A stretch of 64,000 nt of DNA from Trogon surrucura (GCA_020746105.1 CM036622.1:17213487-17277486), one strand, 5' to 3'. Positions 56,501 through 61,800 are shown, counted from the first letter of the stretch. The notes: generated by a model from the letters alone, not told the origin. Translations and numbers: made by a program.

Positions 56501-58890
56501 GAGTCCTCGAGGAGCCTGTGGATTTACTTGGAGGGTCTGAGAGAAGAAGACCGAAGAGGCTGGACAAGGCTGCTGGGGATGAGAAGAACCACCAACACAA
56601 GGATGTGCCCCAGGTTCTCAGGTCTTTCCAGGGGAGGAGCCATGGCCAGAGGAAGGGAGTGCCTTCTGGGGGAGCACTGCAGAGCTCGGCCTCCTCATCC
56701 CCTGCAGAGCCAGGGGCAGCAGCCCTAGGAAAGGGGATGTAGAGATGCAGGTGCCAGGGGTCCCATTGCTTTGGAGCACCTAATGGTGTCCTGCCAGGCA
56801 CAGGAAGGATTCTTAACCCCAGGGCTGATCAGGCCTGGAGCATTTGTAAGCCCCTGAGATGGCTGCAGGCTGGGAGGACAAGATATTGGGTTTGTGCATC
56901 TCCAGGGAGGCGTGACCAGCCTGGGGGACGAGGAGGTGGGTCTTGCTCACATGCTCAGGGAGTAGCCGATCGCCAGCACTGGGGTCAGGAAGGAATTTTC
57001 CCCCAGGGCAGATTGGCACTGGTCCCTGGGGGTTTTTTGCCTTCCTCTGCAGCACTGAGCATGACCACTTGTCAGGGCTCCTCTGCTGCCTTTGGGGAGT
57101 TCCCTGGGTTTCCTTTGCTTCCTTCTTTAAAAGTGGCGGTTATGTTTCCCCTTTTCCAATGTGTTAGAACTTTGCCAGACTGCCAAGACTTCTCAAATAT
57201 GGTGGCTAATGGCTATTCCACACCATATTATGTCACGGTCAATATAGAAACTGGGGGGAGCTGGCTGTGAGGCGCCGATTTTGTTTCTGGTATCAGTCAG
57301 TGAGTGGTGAGCAATTGCACTGTGCATCACTTGTCTTTTCCTAGGTTTTATTTCTCTCTCATTTTGTTATACTCCTTTTCTTTACTATTATTATTACTAT
57401 TGTTGTTGCTATTATTTGGTTTGGTTATTGAACTGTTCTTATCTTGACCCATGAATTTCACTTTTCTTTTCAATTCTCCTCCCCATCCCACTGCGGGAGG
57501 GGAGGAGTGGTGAGCGGCTGCCTAGTGCTTAGTTGCCGACTGGGATTAAATCACCACACAGGCTCATCTCTTCCTCCATTACTGCGTTATCTCTGCTTTG
57601 TTATCTTTGCTAACAGGATTAGAAGGTAGTGGGAAACATATTCCTATCAGCCACACAAACACACAAGACTATGAATGTAATCATACAGTGATCTTTAAAT
57701 AACATAACGCAACAAGGTTACTTCCTCAACCATAAACTGCACTTGGAAATTATACAAAATGCTATACTTTCAAAGAGGAAAAAATTGTTGTGTAGGGAAT
57801 TAACCACAGCACAGCTATTGTTAAACTTCTGTACTGAGTACCAAGTCTATACCAGCTGGATAAATGCACTGACTATACTGGCATGAGTTTTTTCCAGCTG
57901 CACGTATTCAACTGTACTGCGTATGTTATTAGCAGGGTAAGGAGATACCTCTGTTTTCCTTTAAATCAGAAGACACTTCATATTCAGAGGCTAAAGTCAG
58001 AAAATTGTCACATCACCACTGCTGGAAACATGCAAAACAAAACATCTTTTCATCAGGATGTTGAAATAAAACTAGATGAGTAATTACCTCTTAATGGTAA
58101 ATGACACTTTTTCAGAATACAGTCCTTCCGGCACAGGTTCATATAGAGCCCCTACTATCTGCAAAATAAATAATCTACAGTTAACTGAAGAAAATACTCC
58201 ATTATTTATTTGAAGGTCTCATATGATAAGTATCATTCCTCTAAACAACCTCATGGGCATTACATCATCAGCTCTTACAAAAAACTTGGAAAATATGTTC
58301 TAATGCAGAATGTCACTTCTAATCAGGTATCCATACTAATGTATATAATCACAGAAGATCAAAAGGCTACAATATCTGAAAAAAAAGCAAAGAAAATTAA
58401 CAATGTTTTCTTTTTATTTATGACTATATCCTAAGGTGTAATACTCAATCCCATAGAAAATCCAATATTACAGTACATTAAGAAATTTTGTATATCTAAA
58501 GCTCCCACCGTCAAATGCAACTACAAAAATATGCCAGTCTGAGAGGTAATAATAGATTAACATTTACAAGCAATTTTTGCAGTTAGATAGCAAATTTTCT
58601 TGCAGTAAGATAGCAGATTATACAATGATAAACACTTGTGCTCATTCATGCATCAGACCAGTGAGCAGTTTATGCTTTTATAACCTTAAACATAAATTCT
58701 CATGGATCTAGTGAACACATGCAGAAATAATTGGTAGGTTGATCTGGCAAATCTGAATACCTTAGTTGCCAAAGCGAGCATATTGGTGCTGTAAAATGGT
58801 GGGTTCAGAGTTGCCATCTGATAAAGGATGCATCCTGCAGCCCAGACATCAGCCTTCTCTCCATACGGCTCACTCTTTACAACTTCAGGG
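2534..58890 (-). CDS. NEK10: NEK10, C-terminal third, 13 coding exons (partial gene)
   Basis: This is a serine/threonine (and reported tyrosine) protein kinase of the NIMA family. In mammals NEK10 is linked to the G2/M response after UV and to motile cilia; human loss-of-function variants cause primary ciliary dyskinesia. Joined exons, 5' to 3': 58890-58761, 58158-58088, 48929-48716, 34194-34014, 33934-33848, 28175-28127, 26180-26143, 21697-21597, 18592-18482, 13981-13873, 13482-13430, 13345-13290, 2591-2534. All introns are GT-AG and phases agree throughout, giving 418 codons plus TAA. Numbering residues from the first whole codon, 1 to about 90 is the kinase C-lobe ([16 protein letters not shown], then the EARPDI motif with the subdomain XI Arg). 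About 100-125 is a basic, probably helical segment ([13 protein letters not shown]), 139-256 is Ser/acidic linker, and 257-418 is the NEK10-specific tail ([25 protein letters not shown]). The assignment rests on recalled similarity to mammalian NEK10. Upstream exons lie outside the window. Confidence 0.95.
3630..4785 (-). mobile_element. CR1 LINE fragment, degenerate ORF2 3' part
   Basis: The minus strand carries the 3' half of CR1 ORF2 with many frameshifts. Recognisable pieces include [19 protein letters not shown] near 3680-3740, [19 protein letters not shown] near 4040-4110, and the RT region up to about 4785 ([15 protein letters not shown]). The octamer tail is missing. A poly-A run at 3830-3846 interrupts it. 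Its divergence marks it as an old copy. Confidence 0.85.
3830..3846. repeat. A17 homopolymer inside CR1
   Basis: Seventeen consecutive A on the plus strand inside the CR1 copy; either expansion or a length-unstable site. Confidence 0.8.
8064..8652 (+). mobile_element. ERV solo LTR (family B), diverged
   Basis: The arrangement GGCTGGGATAG, TTTAGTTATTGCTGAACAAT, GCACAAGAAGTTGGG, GACAGCTGACC, CCAAAGGGATAT and a terminal GGGGCTAAACCATGACA is that of a common avian ERV LTR recalled from bird genomes. The same family occurs at 53841-57559. No internal retroviral genes flank it, so it is a solo LTR. It is antisense to NEK10. Boundaries are approximate because no clear target-site duplication was found. 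Confidence 0.78.
11221..11612 (-). mobile_element. CR1 LINE 3' end
   Basis: It begins with octamer repeats (AATCATAGAATTCATAGAAT), then GGTTGGAAGGGACCT and CCATGGGCAGGGACATC. It continues into the last part of ORF2 ([20 protein letters not shown] on the minus strand). It is 5' truncated, the usual CR1 state. Confidence 0.93.
11707..11978 (+). mobile_element. CR1 LINE 3' end, different subfamily
   Basis: Plus-strand ORF2 end (GAAGAAGTTCTTCCCTGAGA, ACCAGAACAGGCTCCCCAAG) and a 3' UTR with GAGTTGGACTCGATGATCCT, closing in TATGGTTCTATGATT. The GACTCGATGATCC variant separates it from the copies carrying GATTAGATGATC. It lies 95 bp from a CR1 end of opposite direction. Confidence 0.9.
13290..13345 (-). 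CDS. NEK10: NEK10 penultimate coding exon
   Basis: This 56-bp exon sits only 84 bp below the previous one, with a CTTGTAG acceptor and a strong GTAAGT donor. It encodes [18 protein letters not shown] and leaves AT of the next codon. The helix-like [10 protein letters not shown] sequence is highly characteristic of NEK10. Confidence 0.94.
13430..13482 (-). CDS. NEK10: NEK10 exon: EGMTYEQLQ block
   Basis: This 53-bp exon ends the split Gly and encodes [17 protein letters not shown] before a GTAAAC donor. The acceptor is TTTAAG with a poor pyrimidine tract. The EG-x-TYEQ-x-Q motif matches the NEK10 C-terminus. Phase is 1 on entry and 0 on exit. Confidence 0.9.
13483..13872 (-). other. NEK10 intron, 390 bp
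   Basis: Short intron between the EGMTYEQLQ and IEPNFF exons. No repeat or other feature is recognised apart from a small AACAAACAAACAAG run near 13725. Confidence 0.8.
13873..13981 (-). CDS. NEK10: NEK10 exon: GSPE.IEPNFF block
   Basis: This 109-bp exon sits between a TTCCCCAG acceptor and a GTAAAG donor. It encodes [20 protein letters not shown], then [16 protein letters not shown] and one base of Gly. The GSPE-x-IEPNFF-x-AD and SSGGN motifs are NEK10 signatures. Confidence 0.94.
15560..15619. repeat. 30-bp tandem duplication at CR1 5' junction
   Basis: Two adjacent 30-bp units (15560-15589 and 15590-15619) begin ATCATTTTTGTCATCAAA and end TAGATATAG, with about three differences. They abut the 5' truncation point of the following CR1, so they may be a duplicated target or a later slippage product. 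Confidence 0.85.
15620..15920 (+). mobile_element. CR1 ORF2 fragment (reverse transcriptase part)
   Basis: An almost open frame encodes [31 protein letters not shown] and [20 protein letters not shown], the CR1 RT region around the conserved YLDFSKAFD motif. It stops at CTGGTTGGATG, where another CR1's 3' UTR begins by overlap. Its continuation ([15 protein letters not shown]) reappears at 16670, so this and the 16670-17701 segment are one split copy. Confidence 0.85.
15912..16003 (+). mobile_element. Isolated CR1 3' tail with octamer array
   Basis: GGTTGGATGATCTCTAAAGG and CCTTCCAACC are followed by at least six degenerate ATTCTATG/ATTCTGTG octamers. Only the terminal part of a CR1 is present, fused to the RT fragment at a shared GGTTGGATG. 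Confidence 0.85.
16004..16285. other. Unclassified spacer inside CR1 cluster
   Basis: About 280 bp of sequence with no recognised motif lies between two CR1 3' portions. It may be flanking DNA carried between two insertions. Confidence 0.5.
16286..16669 (+). mobile_element. CR1 LINE 3' end inserted in an older CR1
   Basis: End of ORF2 (AATACCTGAAAGGAACCTAC, ATTCTTCAGTACAAGGGTGG) and 3' UTR (GAGGTTGGATTACATGATCT), finishing in ATTCTATGATTCTAG. The following base resumes the interrupted older CR1, which indicates nesting. It belongs to the same broad subfamily as the 39.9-41.1 kb copy. Confidence 0.9.
16670..17701 (+). mobile_element. CR1 LINE ORF2 3' half and 3' UTR
   Basis: Conceptual product includes [69 protein letters not shown] and [19 protein letters not shown], all CR1 ORF2 landmarks. 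Frameshifts are present (near 17150 and 17400). The 3' UTR carries GTTGGACTCAATGATCTTGA and a short GTGATTCTATA tail. It is the continuation of the fragment at 15620-15920. Confidence 0.92.
18482..18592 (-). CDS. NEK10: NEK10 exon: LPPAL...[11 protein letters not shown] block
   Basis: This 111-bp exon (37 whole codons) follows a CATGTAG acceptor. It encodes [20 protein letters not shown], then [17 protein letters not shown]. The basic [20 protein letters not shown] pattern matches the NEK10 tail. The donor reads gtgtag, a weak match to consensus, and the frame would stop at once without splicing, so the border is well determined although the site is weak. Confidence 0.93.
18593..21596 (-). 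other. NEK10 intron, 3.0 kb
   Basis: No recognisable transposon or RNA gene. There is a poly-A run near 20757-20774. Short frames here have no family resemblance. Confidence 0.7.
21597..21697 (-). CDS. NEK10: NEK10 exon: conserved tail, [13 protein letters not shown] block
   Basis: This 101-bp exon sits between a TATCTACAG acceptor and a GTATGC donor. It encodes (A)[16 protein letters not shown], then [17 protein letters not shown]. This block is one of the most conserved parts of the NEK10 C-terminus and looks helical. The exon ends in phase 0. Confidence 0.95.
21698..26142 (-). other. NEK10 intron, 4.4 kb
   Basis: AT-rich with no recognisable repeat family. I looked for an extra NEK10 exon here because some mammalian isoforms, as I recall, carry additional sequence at this point, and found none. 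The flanking exons join in phase without it. Confidence 0.7.
26143..26180 (-). CDS. NEK10: NEK10 micro-exon (38 bp)
   Basis: This 38-bp micro-exon lies between an AAATAG acceptor and a GTAATT donor. It encodes (R)[12 protein letters not shown] plus one base of Ala, corresponding to the RD-x(4)-GSR-x-RP piece of the NEK10 linker. The alternative AG two bases further in would create an immediate stop, which fixes the acceptor. The single trailing G pairs with the CA that opens the next exon. Confidence 0.85.
26181..28126 (-). other. NEK10 intron, 1.9 kb
   Basis: Contains an A/C-rich low-complexity patch at about 26190-26220 and, from 27678 to 28013, the 3' part of an ERV LTR. The remainder shows nothing recognised. 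Confidence 0.75.
27678..28013 (+). mobile_element. ERV LTR (family A), 3' part only
   Basis: Same family as the LTR at 37144-41681. Shared landmarks are GGAGGTAGAGAAACTGGG, TTTTTAAGATTTGGTTTTAT, CTCATTACCCTACTCTGATT, GTCCTTATCTTGACCCA and TGGTGGGCACCTGGCACC, ending in GACCACA at 28013. The 5' half is missing. It is antisense to NEK10 and ends only about 110 bp from the 28127-28175 exon. Confidence 0.82.
28127..28175 (-). CDS. NEK10: NEK10 small exon in linker
   Basis: This 49-bp exon is bounded by TTTCAG and GTAGGT. It encodes (G)[15 protein letters not shown] plus two bases of Arg, matching the short Lys/Ser/Gln-rich piece of NEK10 that follows the acidic linker. It is small enough to be missed by ab initio prediction. 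Support comes from phase continuity on both sides and the residue pattern SxSASxxxRQxQ. Confidence 0.85.
28176..33847 (-). other. NEK10 intron, 5.7 kb
   Basis: Apart from one CR1 copy (32492-33030) and a T14 run at 33241-33254, I see only AT-rich unique-looking sequence. Confidence 0.75.
32492..33030 (-). mobile_element. CR1 LINE 3' end
   Basis: Starts with CACAGAATCACAGAATGTTA and GGGGTTGGAAGGGACCTC. On the minus strand it then encodes the end of ORF2, including [20 protein letters not shown] and [17 protein letters not shown]. It is one of four related copies of this ATTCTGTG-tailed subfamily in the window (also 45.1, 52.9 and 62.7 kb). Confidence 0.93.
33848..33934 (-). CDS. NEK10: NEK10 exon: Ser/acidic linker, second part
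   Basis: This 87-bp exon sits between a CTGTGCAG acceptor and a GTAAGAT donor. It encodes (D)[18 protein letters not shown], then [10 protein letters not shown] and one base of Gly. The [13 protein letters not shown] run corresponds to the acidic/Ser stretch of the NEK10 linker. Entry and exit phases are both 1 and fit the flanking exons. Confidence 0.9.
34014..34194 (-). CDS. NEK10: NEK10 exon: Ser/acidic linker, first part
   Basis: This 181-bp exon sits between a TTGTCAG acceptor and a GTAGTC donor. It encodes [20 protein letters not shown], then a stretch rich in Glu, Ser and Asn ending with NTSENSEK and the first base of the next codon. It aligns by pattern ([22 protein letters not shown]) with the poorly conserved linker C-terminal to the NEK10 kinase domain. 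It is probably disordered. Only 79 bp of intron separates it from the next exon. Confidence 0.9.
37658..38119 (+). mobile_element. CR1 ORF2 RT fragment, 5' block of left composite
   Basis: Nearly continuous frame: [73 protein letters not shown] and [18 protein letters not shown], ending at VTSGVPQGS. The conserved LDLCKAFD stands for the RT motif A region. The sequence breaks off exactly after the GVPQGS motif and continues into the unrelated unit. Confidence 0.9.
39623..39632 (-). promoter_or_regulatory. TATA-like box in LTR-like unit (left copy)
   Basis: GGATAAAAGG on the minus strand lies about 230 bp inside the unit, between GC-rich sequence with TGACGCA-like motifs and the start of the repeat-rich part. 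The identical site occurs at 55491-55500. Position and context resemble an LTR core promoter; activity is unproven. Confidence 0.4.
39859..39884. repeat. Perfect 26-bp hairpin at unit/CR1 junction (left)
   Basis: CAGTTTATCTT and AAGATAAACTG form 11-bp perfect inverted arms around a 4-base loop. It lies between the unit and the CR1 ORF2 block, followed by a duplicated TAATCAAG. The same hairpin is present at 55239-55264. Confidence 0.95.
39899..41057 (+). mobile_element. CR1 ORF2 3' half with internal RT deletion, and 3' UTR (left)
   Basis: Begins GTGGTTGGTGACAGCC and encodes [20 protein letters not shown] through [13 protein letters not shown]. It then jumps by deletion to [20 protein letters not shown], skipping the GVPQGS and RT catalytic region. 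From there a 290-codon frame (40097-40969) runs without a break through [18 protein letters not shown] to the natural CR1 end ([18 protein letters not shown]) and stop. The 3' UTR ends GGATTAGATGATCTCTAAGG and ATTCTATGATTCTATGAG. The intact end suggests a young copy, but the RT deletion makes it non-autonomous. Confidence 0.92.
41975..42560 (+). mobile_element. Ancient CR1 LINE, degenerate ORF2 end
   Basis: Weak but ordered CR1 landmarks: ACCGGGGAAGGACTAGCCAG, GGGGGTTTTGCTTGATCA, TACTGGGATGTATAAAG, then GACTTACAAAGACTGACAG and TTTAGGTTAGACTTTAAGAC. They follow the CR1 C-terminal ORF2 order but with heavy decay. It resembles older amniote CR1 subfamilies more than the avian copies nearby. No octamer tail is recognisable. 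Confidence 0.65.
45126..45715 (+). mobile_element. CR1 LINE 3' end
   Basis: Encodes [40 protein letters not shown] and [20 protein letters not shown] frameshift follows near the end of ORF2, then a 3' UTR with ACTAGATGATCTTTGGAGG and an ATTCTGTGATTCTGTGATA tail. It is a 5'-truncated insertion. Confidence 0.93.
48716..48929 (-). CDS. NEK10: NEK10 exon: end of kinase domain and basic coiled-coil-like segment
   Basis: This 214-bp exon completes the split Arg and continues [20 protein letters not shown]. The Arg-Pro in that stretch corresponds to the conserved Arg of kinase subdomain XI. After the catalytic domain come [12 protein letters not shown] and the charged heptad-like [13 protein letters not shown], then [16 protein letters not shown]. 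The donor is GTAAGT. This is the largest coding exon in the window and the only one lying between the two arms of the large inverted repeat (37.7-41.1 and 54.1-57.2 kb). Confidence 0.96.
49020..50480 (+). other. Probable 5' extension of the degenerate CR1
   Basis: Purine-rich plus-strand sequence running without a boundary into the recognisable CR1 ORF2 downstream. Phrases such as AATTGAGAAAAACAG and GTGTTCAGGGATCTTCCTG have the feel of decayed coding sequence. It may be ORF1 or the endonuclease part of the same element. I cannot align it confidently. Confidence 0.35.
50481..51766 (+). mobile_element. Degenerate CR1 LINE ORF2 (RT region to 3' end)
   Basis: Ordered CR1 RT landmarks: CCAATGGGACCAGATGAGAT near 50757, AAGCTACTGGCCAGTCAGCT near 50900 (the NYRPVSL block), GGGAAAATAATAGAGCAAAT, a decayed FSKAFDTV block near 51120, CTGGGATTGATACTGGGCC near 51260 (decayed GVPQGSVLGP), then a 3' UTR with GGGCTAGATAACCTCCAAGG. 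Stops and indels are everywhere, so it is an old copy. A small (ATT)n/(ACT)n microsatellite sits at 51550-51572. Confidence 0.75.
51550..51572. repeat. (ATT)n/(ACT)n microsatellite
   Basis: Short trinucleotide run shifting from ATT to ACT units inside the degenerate CR1. Confidence 0.8.
52884..53157 (-). mobile_element. CR1 LINE 3' end
   Basis: Starts ATCACAGAATCACAGAATGT and GGGATTGGAAGGGACCTCG, then ORF2 end on the minus strand ([33 protein letters not shown]). It is 5' truncated after about 270 bp. Confidence 0.93.
54082..55223 (-). mobile_element. CR1 ORF2 3' half with internal RT deletion, and 3' UTR (right)
   Basis: Encodes the same series as the left copy ([30 protein letters not shown] at the deletion joint), with only a handful of residue changes over roughly 260 codons. 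A 10-bp deletion near 54250 shifts the frame before the natural end, so the last 30 or so residues are scrambled. The 3' tail is short (CAATTGATTCTATGA on the minus strand). Confidence 0.92.
55239..55264. repeat. Perfect 26-bp hairpin at unit/CR1 junction (right)
   Basis: The same 11-bp inverted arms (CAGTTTATCTT / AAGATAAACTG) as at 39859-39884, with loop GATT. Preceded by a duplicated CTTGATTA. Confidence 0.95.
55491..55500 (+). promoter_or_regulatory. TATA-like box in LTR-like unit (right copy)
   Basis: GGATAAAAGG preceded by GTCACAGTG and GCGTCACAATG motifs, in the same place as in the left copy. It points away from the CR1 block. Confidence 0.4.
56446..56555. repeat. 55-bp tandem duplication
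   Basis: Two adjacent 55-bp units (56446-56500 and 56501-56555), both with GTGGATTTACTTGGAGGGTC in the middle and only a few differences. Related single units sit at 55571-55620 and, inverted, at 39500-39560 and 38620-38670. Confidence 0.9.
57098..57213 (-). mobile_element. CR1 ORF2 fragment, 5' block of right composite
   Basis: On the minus strand: TTTGAGAAGTCTTGGCAGTC, GGAAAAGGGGAAACATAACC and AACCCAGGGAACT, the CR1 stretch just upstream of the RT NYRPVSLTSV block. It breaks at GGGAACT, where CR1 would continue ACAGGCC, and passes into the unit. Confidence 0.82.
58088..58158 (-). CDS. NEK10: NEK10 exon: kinase subdomain X-XI linker
   Basis: This 71-bp exon sits 602 bp downstream of the preceding one, between a TTTTGCAG acceptor and a GTAATT donor. 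It encodes [20 protein letters not shown] and TIK, then the first two bases of an Arg codon. The YEPVPEG.YSEKV pattern matches NEK10. Phase is 0 on entry and 2 on exit, agreeing with both neighbours. Confidence 0.95.
58159..58760 (-). other. NEK10 intron, 602 bp
   Basis: Intron between two kinase-domain exons; no feature recognised. Confidence 0.85.
58761..58890 (-). CDS. NEK10: NEK10 exon: kinase subdomains VIII-X
   Basis: This 130-bp exon begins after a TTTTTTCTTAG acceptor with the last base of a Cys codon, followed by [20 protein letters not shown] and [18 protein letters not shown]. It ends in AAG before gtattc. The PE of the APE-type motif and the D-x-W-x-x-G of subdomain IX are visible. 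The Cys-Pro-Glu in place of Ala-Pro-Glu is a NEK10 trait as I recall it. The split codon requires an upstream exon ending with two bases of TGC. No such exon was found between 58891 and 64000. Confidence 0.96.
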
Positions 58891-61800
58891 CTAAGAAAAA
58901 AGCATTGCAACCCACAAGTGTTTAACTAATTCACCTAGAAGTAGGCTTAGGGTTTTTTTAATAACACCAAACATTTAGCTATTCACTACAGTTTATTTTC
59001 AGAGCACATACAAATACATTCCAAAGGTTGCAATTATTTTCTTTAACAGATGAATTCTTTAACTGCAAGTACTATTAATAGCTTTTCCACTTCTACTGCA
59101 GTCATTCTCACACGACAAGTGGTTTTGCATTTTGTTCACTTGGCCTTTCCACTCATTTCGTGTCACAGTTTTCGGATTTAATGGATACAAATGTACTATA
59201 GCATTCAGAACTTGTTTACAGTGATGGCACTTCAATAAAATAGACTAGAGAACACACAAATGTATCACATCCTCTTGTAATTCAGACATCAGAAAGACTT
59301 GAATAAGATTCCTATATTTAGAATGCTAATGGATATGATTTTGCTATTAATGTGAGTAATGAACTTTAGTTCATTTTCATCCTCTTAAAGCAACTGCAGT
59401 GAATTCCCTGTGAGACTGCCAAATGGTCACTCAACAGCCAGGCAAACAACAAGAAAAAATCCATTGTAAAGATCCTTTTAAAGTAAATGGAAGAAGGCAA
59501 TAATTTCAGTTTTGACTCACTACAAAGTTGACTTCTCTTTCTTCTCTTAATTTCCTCAGCAGTTTTGATAAACCAACCGGGATGGTAATGATTTACATTA
59601 GTAGGGATATTCTGATGCTGGAGTTCAAGTTTTAGCAGTAAGTAAAGGTCATATCACGAAAAGTGTTTTTTTCACTTACATCTTCTCTCTATAATTATTC
59701 AGAGATATCAAAAATACTTGACTCCTTTTATCTGGAAAATCAGCTTGAAAATCTACTTGTTTTCCTCTTCCTTTCTGCTGAGAATTTGGAACCACTATAT
59801 CAACCTGAAGATTATACTACTGATATCTTTAGTAAAATGCCTTAGTTTGGAGCTGAAAGGTACTGTGTAAAGTCAATTAATGATGAAGACTGGATAAAGT
59901 ATACTGCAAGAAGGTGTGCTGCTGATATGTACAAGGGACAGAAAACAGTTTATTTTAAATAAAGGGGATGAGGTCCCTTAGACAAACTTCTTCTGAAGAG
60001 AAATTAAGTGATCTTAACAGAACAGAAAGTCAGAACAGAGGTCACAGCCTGTGGAAGTGAAAGAAACTGATAGGTCACATACTTCTAAAAAAATTCATCA
60101 AGCAAGATACAGATTCCTGGGTGAAACCTAAGTAGCAATTTTCCTTAAATTTTGCTATTACATAACCATAGAGAGGAATACAGGATGCTGAACATGGTGT
60201 TAAACATAATATCATTTTGGTAACCAGACTCATAGTCTTTACTCCTTGCCGTGACACTAATTAAGTAGAGGAGCTTGTGGAAATTGTATTTTTATGTATT
60301 AAATGTGTCTATTAGAGCAAACATCAATATTGCAACTTACCATATAGATGGTGACCTCAGTGAGGCAAAGCCCCTGTCTTAGTAAATTTCTAAGCTAAGT
60401 TCCTAATCAGAAAAATGAGCAACTTGAATTCCACAATCTTTCATTCTAGTGATAATTTTCATGCAGCTATGAATTATTTTTCAATTACTAAACCATATTA
60501 AAATCCCAAAATGAGATTATTCAAGCCAAACCGATGCAATTGAAAAAAGTCACATAGCAGTGACAGAAAGAATAAGCTGAATACTATCGGCAGAGAAACA
60601 GAAGCAACCACGACCTGGCCTGCACAACCTTGTATTCATGTAGAGCTTGACATCCAGAGCAAACAACAGTCCTCTGGGCTGGTGACTAGAAGAAAATTAT
60701 TTGTTACTACTACGATTTGGAAATCACAGAAATAATGCAGAACTCAGTGCTGTAGTTTTAACATGGTTTCACACAAATGCATAATAGTTGGAAGTTAATT
60801 AAGTCATTTGGTCTGTTTATTCATGCTGAAAGACTTCTTGTTCTAAATGCATATCTAATTTGGTTTTTTTTAAAAAAAAAAAGGATGACTTTCAGCAAAG
60901 TAGTACTTGATCTTGTCTTCCAGAACAAATGTCTTCAGCCAGAAGTCTCTGATATTTAGAGCATTAGGATGATCAATACCTTAAATAAATACTGTCTCAT
61001 GCTTAATACATACTTTAAATTACTGAAGTAATGTTTATCTAAGGTGACCATAAAAGTTTTACAAAGAATATAAAAACCTACACTTACATGACGCTATGTT
61101 TCATGGCTAATCAATTCTGTAATTTAGATTTTTAAATAGAATTTTCAAATATTATTTGTTTACTTTTAAGAGATATAGTAAAATCCCTCACCATGTTCTA
61201 CAGGCTTGCCTCACCATCTGCTAGTTAGAAATGTGGGTGGGGTACAGTACTTGTTGATTAGCAAAACAGTTCTGTAGTCGAGTTGCATCTTTTGGATCCA
61301 TGCTGTTGAGGAATGCCAGCAGAGAAAGTACCCCATTCTGTTCCTGCACACGGCCACCCACCAGCAGGAGGGTGGTGGGAGTACACACAGTTTGCCCAAC
61401 CCAGTCGACAGCTGTGTATAAACTGTCACTGTCTGGTCAAGACCAGAAAGAATGAGTAGAACTAGCCTCTAAATTTTATTCCATAAAAACCCTGCAAAAT
61501 CAGTCTTAGCCACAAACGTTGAAAATTAATTTAGAGGTGTAGCATTGGTATGACCTTTTTTTTTGGTTTATTTGTAAAAGCAGGGTTTTTTCCTTTAGTT
61601 CTTACATTAAGAGACCTCGATTAGTTGAAATAGGACAGTGGCACTCAAACTTTTAGCAGAGAGATGTCCACATCATAAAATTCATTCAGTGTCAAAATAA
61701 AACACATAAAGGGAGAAACTCTAAGAGCTGATAAAGAATTTAATTTCTATTGCTCCAAGTGCTGACCGCACTGCTGCGAAGCAGCTGTACTAATGCTATA

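Larger units (their letters stand above)
55224..57097 (+). mobile_element. LTR-like GC-rich unit, right copy with internal tandem duplication
   Basis: Plus-strand reading starts with the hairpin (55239-55264) and TGTAACAGCCCCCTCCTGGC, then GGATAAAAGG (55491-55500). A block of about 587 bp (55571-56157) is repeated at 56510-57096, joined by a segment with a second TATA-like TTTTTATAGAG on the opposite strand and a 55-bp tandem pair. The 320-codon frame at 55295-56257 parallels that of the left copy but crosses promoter and repeat structure, so I do not call it a gene. Family not identified. Confidence 0.6.
54082..57213 (-). mobile_element. Composite CR1 / LTR-like element, right inverted-repeat arm
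   Basis: Mirror image of the left composite. On the minus strand: a short CR1 ORF2 piece (57213-57098), the LTR-like unit (57097-55224), then the CR1 ORF2 3' half with the identical RT deletion and 3' UTR (55223-54082). The flanking TATTC direct repeats support insertion of the whole 3.1-kb block in one event. It differs from the left copy in its 5' CR1 piece and in a tandem duplication inside the unit. Confidence 0.82.
53841..57559 (+). mobile_element. ERV solo LTR (family B) split by a nested composite insertion
   Basis: Part 1 (53841-54081) carries GACTGAGATAGAGTTAATTT, TTTAGTTGTTGCTAGGAAAT and CCAAAGGGATATT. Part 2 (57214-57559) resumes TATTCCACACCATATTATG and contains GTGAGCAATTGCACTGTGC, a T/A-rich (ATT)n stretch, then CTTGACCCATGAATTTC and a terminal ATTAAATCACCACAC. 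Candidate host target duplication AGGC at 53837-53840 and 57560-57563. The composite is flanked by TATTC (54077-54081 and 57214-57218). No internal retroviral genes. It is antisense to NEK10. Confidence 0.85.
48930..58087 (-). other. NEK10 intron, 9.2 kb, with right composite
   Basis: Holds a long degenerate CR1 (about 49.0-51.8 kb), a CR1 3' end (52884-53157) and the family B LTR with its nested composite (53841-57559). From 51767 to 52883 and 57560 to 58087 nothing is recognised apart from A/T runs. Confidence 0.8.

Noticed and set aside
61211-61429. 72-codon minus-strand frame with Cys/Trp-rich sequence
   Set aside because: No family resemblance, no convincing splice borders and no NEK10 kinase motifs. 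Treated as chance.
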